Positions 1 through 10,558 of a stretch of DNA of 64,000 nucleotides are shown in pieces (positions within the stretch are counted from its first letter, which is position 1; each line of letters opens with the position of its first letter). The translations under genes were made by a program, and so were the position numbers. The DNA lies in contig NC_036458.1 of assembly GCF_002775205.1 (NCBI RefSeq), positions 24,973,868-25,037,867 on the forward strand, in the 5' to 3' direction. The notes below the pieces were generated by a model. It did not search any database, had not been told where the DNA came from, and was given only the letters and a program-made list of their open reading frames with translations. The stretch is from Xiphophorus maculatus. Taxonomy: Eukaryota > Chordata > Actinopteri > Cyprinodontiformes > Poeciliidae.

Positions 1-632
1 TAGCTGTCCATGGGGAGAAGGGTTTCATGGCGTGGATCTCCGCTGCCAAGTGTTTGGACAACTGATACGTCCAGATAGCTGCCCATGGACTGGTAGGGGT
101 TGGCATAGCCGTGGTAAAATGTGAACTCCTTGGCCCGGTGGTTCGGGTACTCGTCAGGGCTCACTGTAGTGTCCATGTACTGCGAGCTGAGCGCAGCTCC
201 AGTCGCCTGGGTGCATGATTTAATAGAGCTTCTCCCCATCCTGCAGGGATAGTAACTGTTACCAAAGTAGCTGTATGGTAACGCTGTTGCAGCTGATGAA
301 CTCTGGTGCGGCACGGCAGCTGCGGGGCAGGGTCCGGCCCCGCATTGTTTTCCTGAAGATGCAGTAGTCTCACTGGAGCTTGAGGTGGAAACGTCCACTG
401 TGGAGTAACCAGCTGAGGAATGCACCAGGTTAGAGGCGTGTCCTCCGAAAGCGGCCGCAGCCGCAGAATGGGCCATGAGGTTGCGGCACTGACTCGCCGC
501 AGTGGCTGCAGCAAAGTTTCCGCTGCCCACCAGACCCTCCATGTTCTTGTTGAGGTCTTCTAGGTTGTTGTCATACACGAACATCACAGTCTCCGCTGGC
601 CAGAGAGAATTTAGGACCAGGGAGGTTTTCAT
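1..632 (-). CDS. hoxb13a: Hox group-13 protein, first exon, partial (hoxb13a)
   Basis: This encodes the N-terminal 210 residues of a posterior Hox transcription factor, a nuclear DNA-binding protein that patterns the tail and hindmost axis. The start is the ATG at 632-630, giving [18 protein letters not shown], which has the same form as the extended N-terminus of HOXA13. HoxA13_N-type motifs follow: NKNMEG (about residues 28-33), [37 protein letters not shown] and [12 protein letters not shown], then [10 protein letters not shown] at the edge. The block [12 protein letters not shown] matches HOXB13 better than HOXA13, C13 or D13 as I know those families. Linkage to an eve gene and ube2z also favours HoxB. 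The exon is still open at base 1, so the homeobox exon and the rest of the cluster lie to the left. Plus-strand reading frames here are shadows. A hoxa13 paralogue is the main alternative. Confidence 0.87.
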   Translation of the reverse strand, partial: MKTSLVLNSLWPAETVMFVYDNNLEDLNKNMEGLVGSGNFAAATAASQCRNLMAHSAAAAAFGGHASNLVHSSAGYSTVDVSTSSSSETTASSGKQCGAGPCPAAAVPHQSSSAATALPYSYFGNSYYPCRMGRSSIKSCTQATGAALSSQYMDTTVSPDEYPNHRAKEFTFYHGYANPYQSMGSYLDVSVVQTLGSGDPRHETLLPMDS

Positions 633-1030
633 ATGCGCGTCTTTCCACACTATGGCTTCTGTTTTCACAGTCTCCCCTCAAACTCTAACCGCTCTTGCAT
701 TACTACTACATTTAGAAAATGAGGGAAGACTCATCTAACGGCTGTCGCTCTCCCGAACACGCAGATTTAATTAGTACACGTGATGAACGCGTCCATAGCC
801 TTTCAGAAAGTGTGGTCGCTCAAAGACAAAGACTCCCTGTACCCGACCAGAACTCTGGTTTCATCTCTGCAGAAGCCTTGACGCAACAAACCCCCTGGAG
901 CAAGAAACGGACGTCCATTGGCTGAGAGCTACTGATCACATGATTGAAGAGGAGCGAGGAGAGCCGAACCGAATTGTTTGGAGCTGTCAATCACAGGAAA
1001 ATATTTGAACAAGGCTGAGGTCTGGCACGA
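633..1030 (-). promoter_or_regulatory. Presumed hoxb13a 5' flank/promoter
   Basis: This is the non-coding sequence directly upstream of the hoxb13a start. Read on the minus strand it holds a CCAAT box (plus-strand ATTGG at 917-921) and a perfect PBX-MEIS/PREP composite site (TGATTGACAG, plus 984-993). I see no convincing TATA box. That this is the promoter is inferred from position; the transcription start is not visible. Confidence 0.45.
984..993 (-). promoter_or_regulatory. PBX-MEIS/PREP composite site
   Basis: The minus strand reads TGATTGACAG, an exact match to the consensus bound by PBX with MEIS/PREP, the cofactors of Hox proteins. It lies about 350 bp upstream of the hoxb13a ATG. A 10-base exact match can occur by chance, so function is inferred. 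Confidence 0.4.
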
Positions 1031-1147
1031 GCGGGACTTAAGCAGATGCGTAACGCTTTCTGCGCGCGCGATGCCGTCATGTCAGACAGTCTCTGGTTCT
1101 CACAAAGATCAGTTTAAGTCTTTGTGGTTCTCAATTCAAGTATATCC

Positions 1148-1149
1148 GA

Positions 1150-1212
<63 letters not shown>
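1148..1212. repeat. (GAAA)n microsatellite
   Basis: About 16 copies of GAAA, nearly perfect, in the hoxb13a upstream flank. Confidence 0.95.
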
Positions 1213-1435
1213 GGAGGAAGAGTCTAATCTAAACAATTTAGAAGAGAATGCATTTATCTACGTCTTAGCACTATTATAGATTAATGCTAGTCTCCTTTCC
1301 TCTACTTCGTGAATGCAAGCAGATCAAGTGTTCAGCTTTTTTAAGAAATGCGAACAATTGTTAGAACATTTACGGCGTTAAAAAGGTCCTGGCTTGAAAC
1401 ACGAAGGGCGGTTTCCCAGCTTCTCCCACACACTC

Positions 1436-1442
<7 letters not shown>

Positions 1443-1506
<64 letters not shown>
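1443..1506. repeat. (TG)n microsatellite
   Basis: An uninterrupted TG dinucleotide run of about 32 copies. Confidence 0.97.
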
Positions 1507-1507
<1 letters not shown>

Positions 1508-1639
1508 ATATTAACACATTTCGTTAATATATCCAAATGATCGTATACACACACCATGCCTGTTATTTAGTGTTTCCAATTAAATCTGGAGTGATTATGT
1601 GAAGTCTGCAATATCGATATTTCGTCGATAAAAAAGTAA

Positions 1640-1663
1640 AATAATAATAATAATAATAATAAT
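1640..1663. repeat. (TAA)n microsatellite
   Basis: Short ATA/TAA triplet run of about 8 copies. Confidence 0.9.
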
Positions 1664-3345
1664 TAAGTAAAATATAGAGATCAGATAAGACATGTCCGCC
1701 ACAGTTAGTTCAGGGGTTCGTGGTGAACAGGACAGTTCCTCTAAATCTCTTTCTTTCTGGTGCAGTGAATGCATTTTCAGTGTAAATATGTGAAAGTATG
1801 ATTTGGAGTGGAAAAGGTGAAAACCTGCGGGTTTCATACTATCAGTAGTATAGAGGTGCCCCAGAACAAACAAACATTGTAGTTGCACATATGCTTTGGC
1901 GGACCGCTGTCTCCCGAAAGCATCATCATGTTTGCGTTACAGTCTCATTGATTGTTCCGTCACGTTTCTCAGTGTCTTCCTCTCGTGATGAACTAAATAA
2001 ATACAGAAGTTAAAATAGGTCACTGGTTGATTTCCAGCAGTCCTGATGTCATACGCAGTGCTACGGATTTTCTGCCCGAGTCTCTCAGATTTTTTTATTC
2101 ATACGTTTTCAGTTTTAAATGAATGTATTTTTAGCAATCTCTTAAGGGATGTGGGTGTGTGTGTGTTTGTGTCTTTAAGACTGTTACTGCTCATTGGCAT
2201 TTATTGTCTAGTGCTTTTTATTGTTTTTATTTTATTTATGCTTATTTGTTTATCGCTGGGACAAAGAAATGCCTCCTTCGTGAATGAATAGAGTACTATC
2301 TAAGATATGTTTGTGTTTTTTGCTTCACGTTGTTCTCTGCATAAATACTCTGTGAAGTTGACGTACAATCTCTCTCATTATTCCAATAAGATCTAAAACG
2401 TGTCACACACATGAAAGCCATGAAATCCTCTCAGAATCGGTTAAATACTGAAGCAGTGTTTACGTGACCTTTTTGCTCTTTTTTCCTTTAGTGAATAAAT
2501 GACCATAAAACACTCTATGCTGCTCAAAATGGTCTGCCTTTTTTTTCATCGTATACGTGCCGAATTGCTTGTGGCCTATATAACTTTATCAAACGAAAGA
2601 GTGAAGTATTAATTTTCGACATAAATTTCAAGACTATTCCACTTTCTTCAGAATGAATGAACCTCATACATGAAGGCAGGATGCATGACCACAGATGTGG
2701 TCATGTATTTCATACTGAACTGATGGGTTACGGAAAATGGCAATGCAATTCTGAATTTCTGCTTTAACCGAATAGTAGTCAAGCTGCTTTAACGGCCTGA
2801 TGTCGGCTTGTCTGAGGGTGGGCGACCTTTGAGCGCGCACATTCAAACCACCCAGACAGCCAGTCTCTGCGCTGTGGTGTGATCTGGCTGCCCCCCGGGT
2901 CAAGGTCAGGTTTGATGCTCAGAGACAACCAGGGAGGGGGAGCTGCAGACTGAGGGACACGCAGATGCCAACTGAGCTCAAGTTCAAGGCCGCCGCACAC
3001 CTGGGAGAGCAACTACAGAGCTACAGAGCTACAGAGCTGAGTGTTGTAGCTGTAACTGTTGCAAAAAAAAAAAGCAACAATTTATTTGTAATATCTTCAT
3101 GGATGCGTTCCTTTATATGAATTTTTTTTTGCTTGTATTTTTTTAATTACTATTCTTTTGGTGTTTTTCTTTTTTACTCGGACATTGTGTCTCCAGAAAG
3201 GTTAGCTGAATATCAGAAATCTGTGTGGTTTCTAAAGTCAACTAGTCAGTATGGGACATCTCGTTACTAGAGTTGGAACAAGAGACAATCACTGTCTCCT
3301 GGCCTCGATAGCCTGAACATTAACAACAATTAAAAATAAGTGATT
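1664..3345. other. Intergenic DNA, no gene seen
   Basis: A+T-rich sequence between hoxb13a and eve1. All open frames are short and lack splice context or family resemblance. A G+C-richer patch at about 2800-3010 has open frames on the minus strand but no recognisable protein; it could be a conserved regulatory element. Confidence 0.5.
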
Positions 3346-3372
3346 CTGTTTATTTTATTTTATTTTATTTTT
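3346..3372. repeat. (TTTTA)n / poly-T tract
   Basis: TTTTA units running into a T tract. Confidence 0.8.
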
Positions 3373-3511
3373 TTTTATCTTAATAAAGCGAAACTTTTTC
3401 TGTCAGGTTTTAAACCTCCAAACAAAGAAGAATCCCGTTTTCTTCACTAAAGCACACAGACGCTCCTTTATCAAAACCTCCGTCTTTGTTCATCTCTCTG
3501 CATATGGTGAC

Positions 3512-3580
3512 CATTCATTCATTCATTCATTCATTCATTCATTCATTCATTCATTCATTCATTCATTCATTCATTCATTC
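3512..3580. repeat. (ATTC)n microsatellite
   Basis: About 17 tandem ATTC units, nearly perfect. Confidence 0.97.
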
Positions 3581-3637
3581 GTTCAGTCAAATTATTTTAC
3601 ATAAGGCCAACTGTATTTGCATAACAAATTTTGAATA

Positions 3638-3639
3638 TT

Positions 3640-3674
<35 letters not shown>

Positions 3675-3676
3675 TT
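3638..3676. repeat. (TTTA)n microsatellite
   Basis: About 10 tandem TTTA units. Confidence 0.95.
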
Positions 3677-3679
3677 GTA

Positions 3680-5880
3680 CAGTGTGAATTGTTTTGGGGC
3701 AAGTGTTAAATTGCCAAAAACAGTCTGTAAAAGAATAAAGGAGAACTCTAAACTCGGTAATGTGTATTTTCGTTGTAGAATTATTTCTCTCTGATACATT
3801 TTGTTCCGGTTCTTACCAGGTCCTACAGTTATTCAAATCAAACATGAAGTGTACAAAACAATTCAATTCAATTTATTTTAAATACTTACCGCCATTTCAC
3901 AAATGTCGTCAAATCATTCATTCACGCATCCAGCTGATCCGAGTTTCACAACATAAATCCCAGCATGTGATTCAACATCACGTTAATATAGAAGAGTTTA
4001 GAAAAGTAAACAGTCACATATAAGATATTTTGCGTATTCTTAAGACAAAAAAATAAATATGTAAACCACTAAGAAGTTTGCAGTAAATATATTTAGTGAC
4101 TTTTAGGCTTTATCTGCGCTTCAAGCTGCATCTCTTGCCCAGGCGACGTCACTCAGTCAGCTTTTGTTGTTCTGGATGGTCTTAGTATTTTTTCTACCCT
4201 TGCTTTTTTTGCTAGTTTGTATTTTGTTGCTCTTTTTCATATAAAATAGCTACACAGTTCACCTGAAACAAGTGAATTCAAATGTAAAACCAAAGGCCCC
4301 GTGACATACATACACTTTGAATTTGTAAAAAAAAAAAATCCCTGCAGGGTAAGTATCTTTGTTTTTATTTGCTTTTAAAATGCTTTTATTTCCAAAAAAC
4401 TATTAACATGATTTAAATTCTAAATAAAATGGCTCTTGCTCGTGTTGAAAGATAGTGGACAATTAGCGAAAGAGAAGCGAAGTAAAAGCTGGAGAGGAGA
4501 GGCGTTCAGGGCCTCTGACTGCTCTGCATTAAGACCGATCGAACTTCTCCGGTATAATTACACCACTGGGACCAACTGAGATAGTTGACTGGCATTTCCT
4601 AACCGGAATCAGCTCGAACCCCCACTGCTCTGCTGCCCGGGTCTTCAATCGCAAATCTGCAAGATGTTTACATGATTTATACAACATGTTCTTGCTGTCT
4701 GGATTGGTGATGGAGCCCCAGGTGCAGTTGCAAAAGATCTTGTGCATCCGGGAGTTTGGGAATTATGATGACAGGGTTTAGTGACAAAGACGATACTGAA
4801 ACAGGACAAGAGCGGCGGAACAAGCACACACCAAAAACAACAAAGAAAAACATAGAGAGAAAGAAATCGCGTCCTGACCAAAGGTGTGGATGTGGCTTCA
4901 GGAGCCAAAGCAGGTTTGAGTTTGAATATCTTTGTTCAGGCTCCGTTTGGACTGGACAAACTGGCTAAAACGTAGCCTGGACATTCAGTCTGAGAAAAAG
5001 AAAACAAGAATTTTTGTATGTTGGAGATTGCGGGTCAATTCATAGCTTCCTACTTCCTTTTCGTACATTTTGTGTAAAACCAAAATATCTTCGAATTGAC
5101 CTCCTGCTGATATTCATTGGAGGTGTGTCATCACATTTCGAGTGGATTATATGAAGTTGTTTCTCACTGGTTCACGAGAAATAGCCCAGTAAAGATGGCT
5201 TAATTCCTTACTGAAAGTTAAATGCCAAACGAATCACGAAATGGTAAATGACGAATTATACAGCGCTGGATGACTTCGGAGCAGCAGACTGGAAAATCGC
5301 GGGGGATCATGAATGTAGATCTGGTCCCCACAGCGTTCAGACATGTCAGCGTTAGTAATGTCCGAGCTGCTGGCTTCTTCTGTAGAATTATACTTTGTAG
5401 CAGTGCCTGGTACAATACAATAGATGTCCTGGATGTAAAGTTATTATTACACAAAGAGAACAAGGAATCAATAATTGACATTTTGTTTTGTGAAGAAAAC
5501 ATTATGCAAAGCGATAATGTTTTCGCTTGCATCATGGAGCAACGCATTTTGACGTTCATAAAATATATAGAGACTTAAAATAACTCTTTCAAGGCTGTAA
5601 CATAAACTTAAAACTGCATAAAAATACGACCTCTATTTGTTTTAAAAATCATCTGTGCTGTGACACAATAATCTCAATGGGCGAGACTGAAATTCACGTA
5701 AGCCTTGAGTTTTTATTACATATACTATTTGTGTTTTAGAACTTTTTAAAAGCACTTTAACAAGTACTTTGTTCAATAATGTTCTTAGCATAGATTTTCA
5801 CAGAAGATGTTTGAATTACATAACAAATGCTGGAATATTTCATAATTAGCATTTAGCTTTTTTGTTTCCTGTCCATCACA
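3680..5880. other. Intergenic DNA, no gene confirmed
   Basis: No exon can be confirmed. The 4529-4970 stretch is richer in G+C than its surroundings and holds a 72-codon minus-strand frame (4747-4529) with several cysteines. It has no recognised domain, and other frames there are also open. A conserved non-coding element is as likely as a gene. Confidence 0.4.
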
Positions 5881-6430
5881 GCAGCTTCTCATTTAAGTGC
5901 CACTAAAAATATTCACCCTCTTGGACGTTTTAAAAATGGGCGTTTTTAACACAAAAACTCTTTAATGTCAAAATGAAAAACTGATTTGTACATAATAGTA
6001 AAAATTCAATATTTTTAACACAAAATAAGTGATTGCATAAATCTTATGCAATCACTTCACCCATCACTACATTAAGAGAAGAGAACACTCCAAGCCTTTC
6101 AGAGAAATGAATATTGAAGAGTACAAGTCAGGAGATGGAAACAAAAAAGTTCAGTTAAATCCATCATCACAAAATGGAAAGAATATGGGAGGTGTGTCCT
6201 CACAAACTGACAGTGTAACAAAGAGGAGACCTTTCTGGGAAAGAAGCATCAGGAGCTGCAGCTCTGCTGAAGGAGATGAGAGAACTCTGTTTACATCCCA
6301 GGTTGGTTATTTTCAACCCCAACATCTGTCTCTCAGCTTCCTGACTATACAAGTAGCCACAGGAGACCACCCTCTGCTGTTGCAGACAATGCATATGAGT
6401 TGAGTTGTTGCTAACCTACCAGACACAACA
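5880..6430 (+). mobile_element. Degenerate Tc1-like transposon remnant
   Basis: The stretch 6110-6260 resembles the start of a fish Tc1-like transposase gene: a CAAGTCAGGAGATGG-type segment, then AAATCCATCATCA, AATGGAAAGAATATGG and CCTCACAAACTGA. It is preceded by GTGATTGCATAAAT-type terminal sequence. Reading frames are broken and the 3' part is not recognisable. The assignment is from family memory, not alignment. Confidence 0.45.
6027..6057. repeat. Perfect hairpin, 14-bp stem
   Basis: AAGTGATTGCATAA and its exact reverse complement are separated by a 3-nt loop. It sits in the terminal part of the Tc1-like remnant. Confidence 0.85.
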
Positions 6431-7035
6431 ACACAATGCATTTGTGGCAATTGTGTTGTGGCAAGTCTAGTGATTTTAATCATTCCTCACTCTCTGCTAC
6501 ACTTCCAATATTTCAGCAGTTTGCTAGCTGCAGTGAATGACTTTTTATATAGAGAAAACAAGACGCTGAATCTGTTTTACACAGAATTTCTTTTCTTTTT
6601 TTTTTTTTTTGGTATAGGCTACTCTAAGGAAATATTCAATAGAAATGAATTATATATGAATGACCAAATGAAAGGTTGGACTTTTTTTGGCAGGTTATGT
6701 GTGATGTTCTTTTCCTAACATGACCAATAGGAGGGAGGCTTGTACAACAGTCCACAGCTCAGGTTATCATCCTGGGAAAATGCATAACACATTCAAATTG
6801 CCCTGATAGATTCTTTTGGCTGATTTTTGCTATGCAGCCTCAAAATCTGCAACTCCAAAAGTGGTAGTCACAAATCTTTTGCCATATTAAAAACAAAATA
6901 AGCAAATGAACATAATACAGTTTGTAAAGTAGATATTTACATAAGTTTTGATCATGACCTTTAATTTATATAATATATTTTCTCACTAGATATTATATTT
7001 CAAAGTTTTTACACAAGCTTTGTACCACTTTTTTT

Positions 7036-7070
7036 AAATAACTAGGTGTTATTAAAACACCTAGTTATTT
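7036..7070. repeat. Perfect hairpin, 15-bp stem
   Basis: AAATAACTAGGTGTT, a 5-nt loop, then its exact reverse complement. Confidence 0.9.
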
Positions 7071-7084
7071 TAGTGGCTTGTATC

Positions 7085-7175
7085 TATGTTGCATGACTTT
7101 GTGTTTTTATGATGTAAAGCACTTTGAAATACCTTGTTACTGAAACACTGATATACAAATAAAATTTGATTAATT
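7085..7175 (+). mobile_element. LINE 3' tail remnant
   Basis: The GTAAAGCACTTTGAAAT...ATATACAAATAAA arrangement is typical of the 3' end of L2-like elements in fish. Only the tail can be recognised. Confidence 0.45.
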
Positions 7176-7559
7176 GATTACATATAATGTAAACATGGCT
7201 GTGTTATTTAAACTAGGTCTTTGTGGTGCAAAGCTGTTAAATTGTTAAAATGAGTTTAGTAAAATTTAATGAAATATTTTATCCTATCTGATGATTGTTA
7301 CTAATATCGCCACGTTCTACAAACATACAAGGCAGTTAGTCCAGTTTTTGTTGTTTATTGAAGGTACAGTGCGCCACACAAAGAGAAAATAACTCTAATA
7401 AGCAGGTGTAAACAATTTTAAATTCTGCTTTTCCTCGCTCTCTGTGTTGGCTTTATTCTACATGCAGACCCATTTCCATGGCAACCAACAAAACACCTCA
7501 GCTAACTCCCTAAGGATAGAGTAATGTATTGACCAGAATGCTCTGCAGTATAGTTAGCT

Positions 7560-7775
7560 TCCTGTTTCCAGAGCGGTCTTCGGTTCGCTTGCATTCACAT
7601 TACATTCAAACAGCACCAGAGTTCACTTCAACTGAACCGAGACCTAGGTTTTTAGGTGAACTAGAGTTCACTTTTTAATTTTGATCAAGTTTGATTGCAC
7701 AGTCACACCTCCTCAAACAAACAGAAGTTTGATTAAAGCGGATTATAGAGGCCAGGTGTGAATGCACTCTATCTA
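7560..7775. mobile_element. Probable DNA-transposon (MITE) remnant
   Basis: The segment contains CGGTTCGCTTGCATTCACA near its start and CAGGTGTGAATGCACTC near its end, so GCATTCACA and TGTGAATGC form inverted ends. This resembles a common fish MITE family. No coding sequence and no clear target-site duplication are seen. Confidence 0.4.
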
Positions 7776-7969
7776 ATTTGGGACTGAACAGCTTTGTTCA
7801 CTTTCTCTGTTGCTATTTCTAAAACTACAGGCAGACTACAATTCTAATTTGTTTGCAACTTTTGCTTGTGTTTGCTGATTGGGCAGGTAGACATTGAACT
7901 ACAGGCAATCCTTGTAAATGGGAGAAAGTGAGATTTTAATCAAGCAGAACATCACAAGAAGGCAATAGC

Positions 7970-8060
7970 CACATGGCACGTGAATTGGTGCTATAGAAAT
8001 AAACTGAACTGAAACAGAGTTGAAAATAACTGAACTGAATTGAATTGAAGACAAAATATT
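7970..8060 (+). mobile_element. Retroelement 3' tail (TGAATTGAA-rich)
   Basis: GGTGCTATAGAAATAAACTG followed by AACTGAA/TTGAA units resembles the 3' end of fish LINE/SINE copies. Confidence 0.4.
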
Positions 8061-8099
8061 TTTGGTTATGAATTCTGGCCAAAGTAAAGCCTGATTTTC

Positions 8100-8480
8100 T
8101 TCCTAAGGATATTGAAAGATTGATCTCTATATATTAACTTGCCTAGATTATTACAATTTGATTTATGAGGGGTCATAAATGAAGTTATCTCTTCATTGCT
8201 TGTAGCTTGTACAAAATGCTGCTGTTAACAAGAAATAAGAAATGGGAACCTATACCTTCAATTCTGGCTTCACTCTACTGGGTTCCTGTTTGTTAGAGGA
8301 TTGATTTTAGATTTTTGCAATTGGCTTTTAAGGATCTTAATGATCTTGCCTCATCACATTTATGGGTTCTTCTAAAACAGCATGCATCCACTACAGAACC
8401 CATAACTAGGTGCCATGTTACAGGGTCAGAATCGGAGATCTAGAGGTGATTCTGTCTGATATTAAATTTGAGAAGCAGCT
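8100..8480 (+). mobile_element. LINE reverse-transcriptase C-terminal remnant
   Basis: Broken frames give pieces resembling the tail of L2/Rex-type polyproteins: a degenerate DYCN motif, then LVQNAA, then a region like 'HWLPV.FRIDFK' and 'LAPSYI'. Several stops and frameshifts show it is dead. Confidence 0.5.
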
Positions 8481-9014
8481 TAAATTATATTCTGAACTTT
8501 TTGTGGGATAACTCTCAGACTGGATGAGAATCATAAAGGAAACCAGCTGAGTCCTCTTTTTTCTGCTGATTAGAGGCCAACAGAATATTCCACCATAAAT
8601 ACCATACACTGATTTAATCCACCTGCACAGGTGTTTGCAACACCAGCCATTGTTATGCTTGGTTAAACCAGGAGCCGCTCTACATGTGCTCTGTGTAATC
8701 ATGCCAGACAATACACTGTGAGGTTAAATACAGGTATACACATCTGAACAGAGCTTAGCATGGCAGGACACAGAACAGCTATGATAATAATGTGCTTTAA
8801 TCATGTGGAGCCATAAATGGAGGAGACAGACTGGCATGTCTGCAGTATGGCAATAAGAAATAGAGGAGTACAATTAACAGTGCTCTAGTAGGAAAATAAC
8901 AGCCTTATAGTAATATTGGGAAACCATGAATAATTATGGGGGACCAAAACTGACATAATTAAAAATGAAAGAAGATATATAAATCTTTTGTTTTGTCTTT
9001 TCCCTCACACAAGT

Positions 9015-9565
9015 AAGTGTTTGTTCTTTTTTCATTTCCTCATCTCCTTTTATTACTTTTGTTTATGCATTTCTACTTCATTATGAAAGTGAGGAAGGCG
9101 GTGTCTTAAGGCTTCATCTTTTGCCTATTGGTTTGTTAGCAACCAATAGACCAACATGTTGGTTGATTAGCAGTAATTCTGCTTACGGCTTCAGCATTGC
9201 TAAAGCCATTAGCAAGTCTGATGGCTTCAGAGATGTTGAAGCCAGACTTCAACAAAGATGGCTTATTAGTAAGCTGGAGCTTAGCAAATTTATAAGAAAA
9301 TAATGCTATAATATACTGTCAGGTTTTCATAGTTTGAATGAAGTACCCACTGAAGTTGGCTTCTGATCAAGGCAACTCTAACGAAGTTGCTAAGCTTCAG
9401 CTCACAGATAAACTGACTGACATCTTTGCTAAAGCCAGTCGTGTGTAATGTTAAATAACCTACAGGCAGAAGTTGAACCGTGCTCCTCATTTGAATAATG
9501 AGGCAGAAATGCATAACTAAAAGTAAAAAGAGGAGACGAGGAAATGTAAAAAGAACAATTTTAGT
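9015..9565. mobile_element. Fold-back element with long inverted repeats
   Basis: The left arm (about 9015-9095) and the reverse complement of the right arm (about 9484-9565) share CATTTCCTC, CTCCT, TTACTTTT, TTATGCATTTCT and CTCATTAT-like blocks in the same order. A second inner inverted pair is at about 9272-9290 and 9386-9402 (AGCTTAGCAA/TTGCTAAGCT). The layout fits a non-autonomous fold-back or long-TIR DNA element of about 550 bp, with no coding capacity. Confidence 0.65.
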
Positions 9566-9834
9566 AAACTTCTGAATTTGGAGTAAGGTACAATTATTTT
9601 AAAAAATCAACCATTATTCTGCCATCTAACAAATGAAAAAAGAAAAAATGGAAATCATAACTGCCATAAACAAGATGTCAAAAATTGAAGGAAAAAATAA
9701 ATGTCTTTAAATAAAATGTTATTAAGCATCTGGGTTTAACTGTGATTGTTTTAGATTCTGATGTCAACACTTCTTCTGCCTTGCTCTTCTCTTTCAGTTT
9801 TGATTGTTGCAGTTGTAGTTTTTCTTAGATGCAT
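9566..9834 (-). other. Presumed eve1 3' UTR and flank
   Basis: A+T-rich sequence immediately 3' of the eve1 stop codon. I could not find a clear AATAAA on the minus strand near the stop, so the transcript end is unknown. Confidence 0.35.
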
Positions 9835-10456
9835 TCACACTTTTTCTTCCCTCTGTTGCAGGGAACCAGTCTGTTTTTTGGCTGCAGAGTTGTTGGCATG
9901 GCTCAGTCCCTTCATTTCCCACTGGACCTTATGAAGATCTTGTTGTCCCCACTGAGGGCAAAAGGAGCAATGACTTGAGACATGATGGTGCATGACGCCA
10001 GGAGAGGGATAAACAAGTACTGCTGTTGGAGGCCCCTCCCCAGGCTTGTTGTGTTGTTGGGAAAGGGAGAAACGCTCTGGCTGCTTCATTAGTGCACTGT
10101 GTGGACCATTTATCATACTGGAAAAAGTCAGTGGACAGTAGTGCTGAAAAGGTAGGTGGGGCAGTTGGGATGTGGAAAACGGGTAAATCAGGTTAGAAGA
10201 TGGAGAAGCATGACCCATCAGCAGTGTGCCCAGTGGGTTGATGAGTGGGTGAGACCAAGGTAAGGAGTGCCTCTGACGTTTGTCCTTCATACGCCTGTTC
10301 TGGAACCACACCTGAAAAAGCAGAAAAAAGAATCAAAAATATTAATAAAAATATTAAGAAAAACAACAAGTGTCACTACAGGGATAATATTACAGCAGGC
10401 AATACAAAGGTTCACACAGGGCTTTCGCTCATTTGGAAAAAATGTAATGACACTAG

Positions 10457-10491
<35 letters not shown>

Positions 10492-10495
10492 GTAC

Positions 10496-10558
<63 letters not shown>

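Noticed and set aside
161..514. 117-codon minus frame inside hoxb13a exon 1
   Set aside because: It is an out-of-frame shadow; the Hox motifs are in the frame starting at 632.
3486..3794. Plus frame with a His-Ser-Phe-Ile run
   Set aside because: It is the (ATTC)n and (TTTA)n arrays translated.
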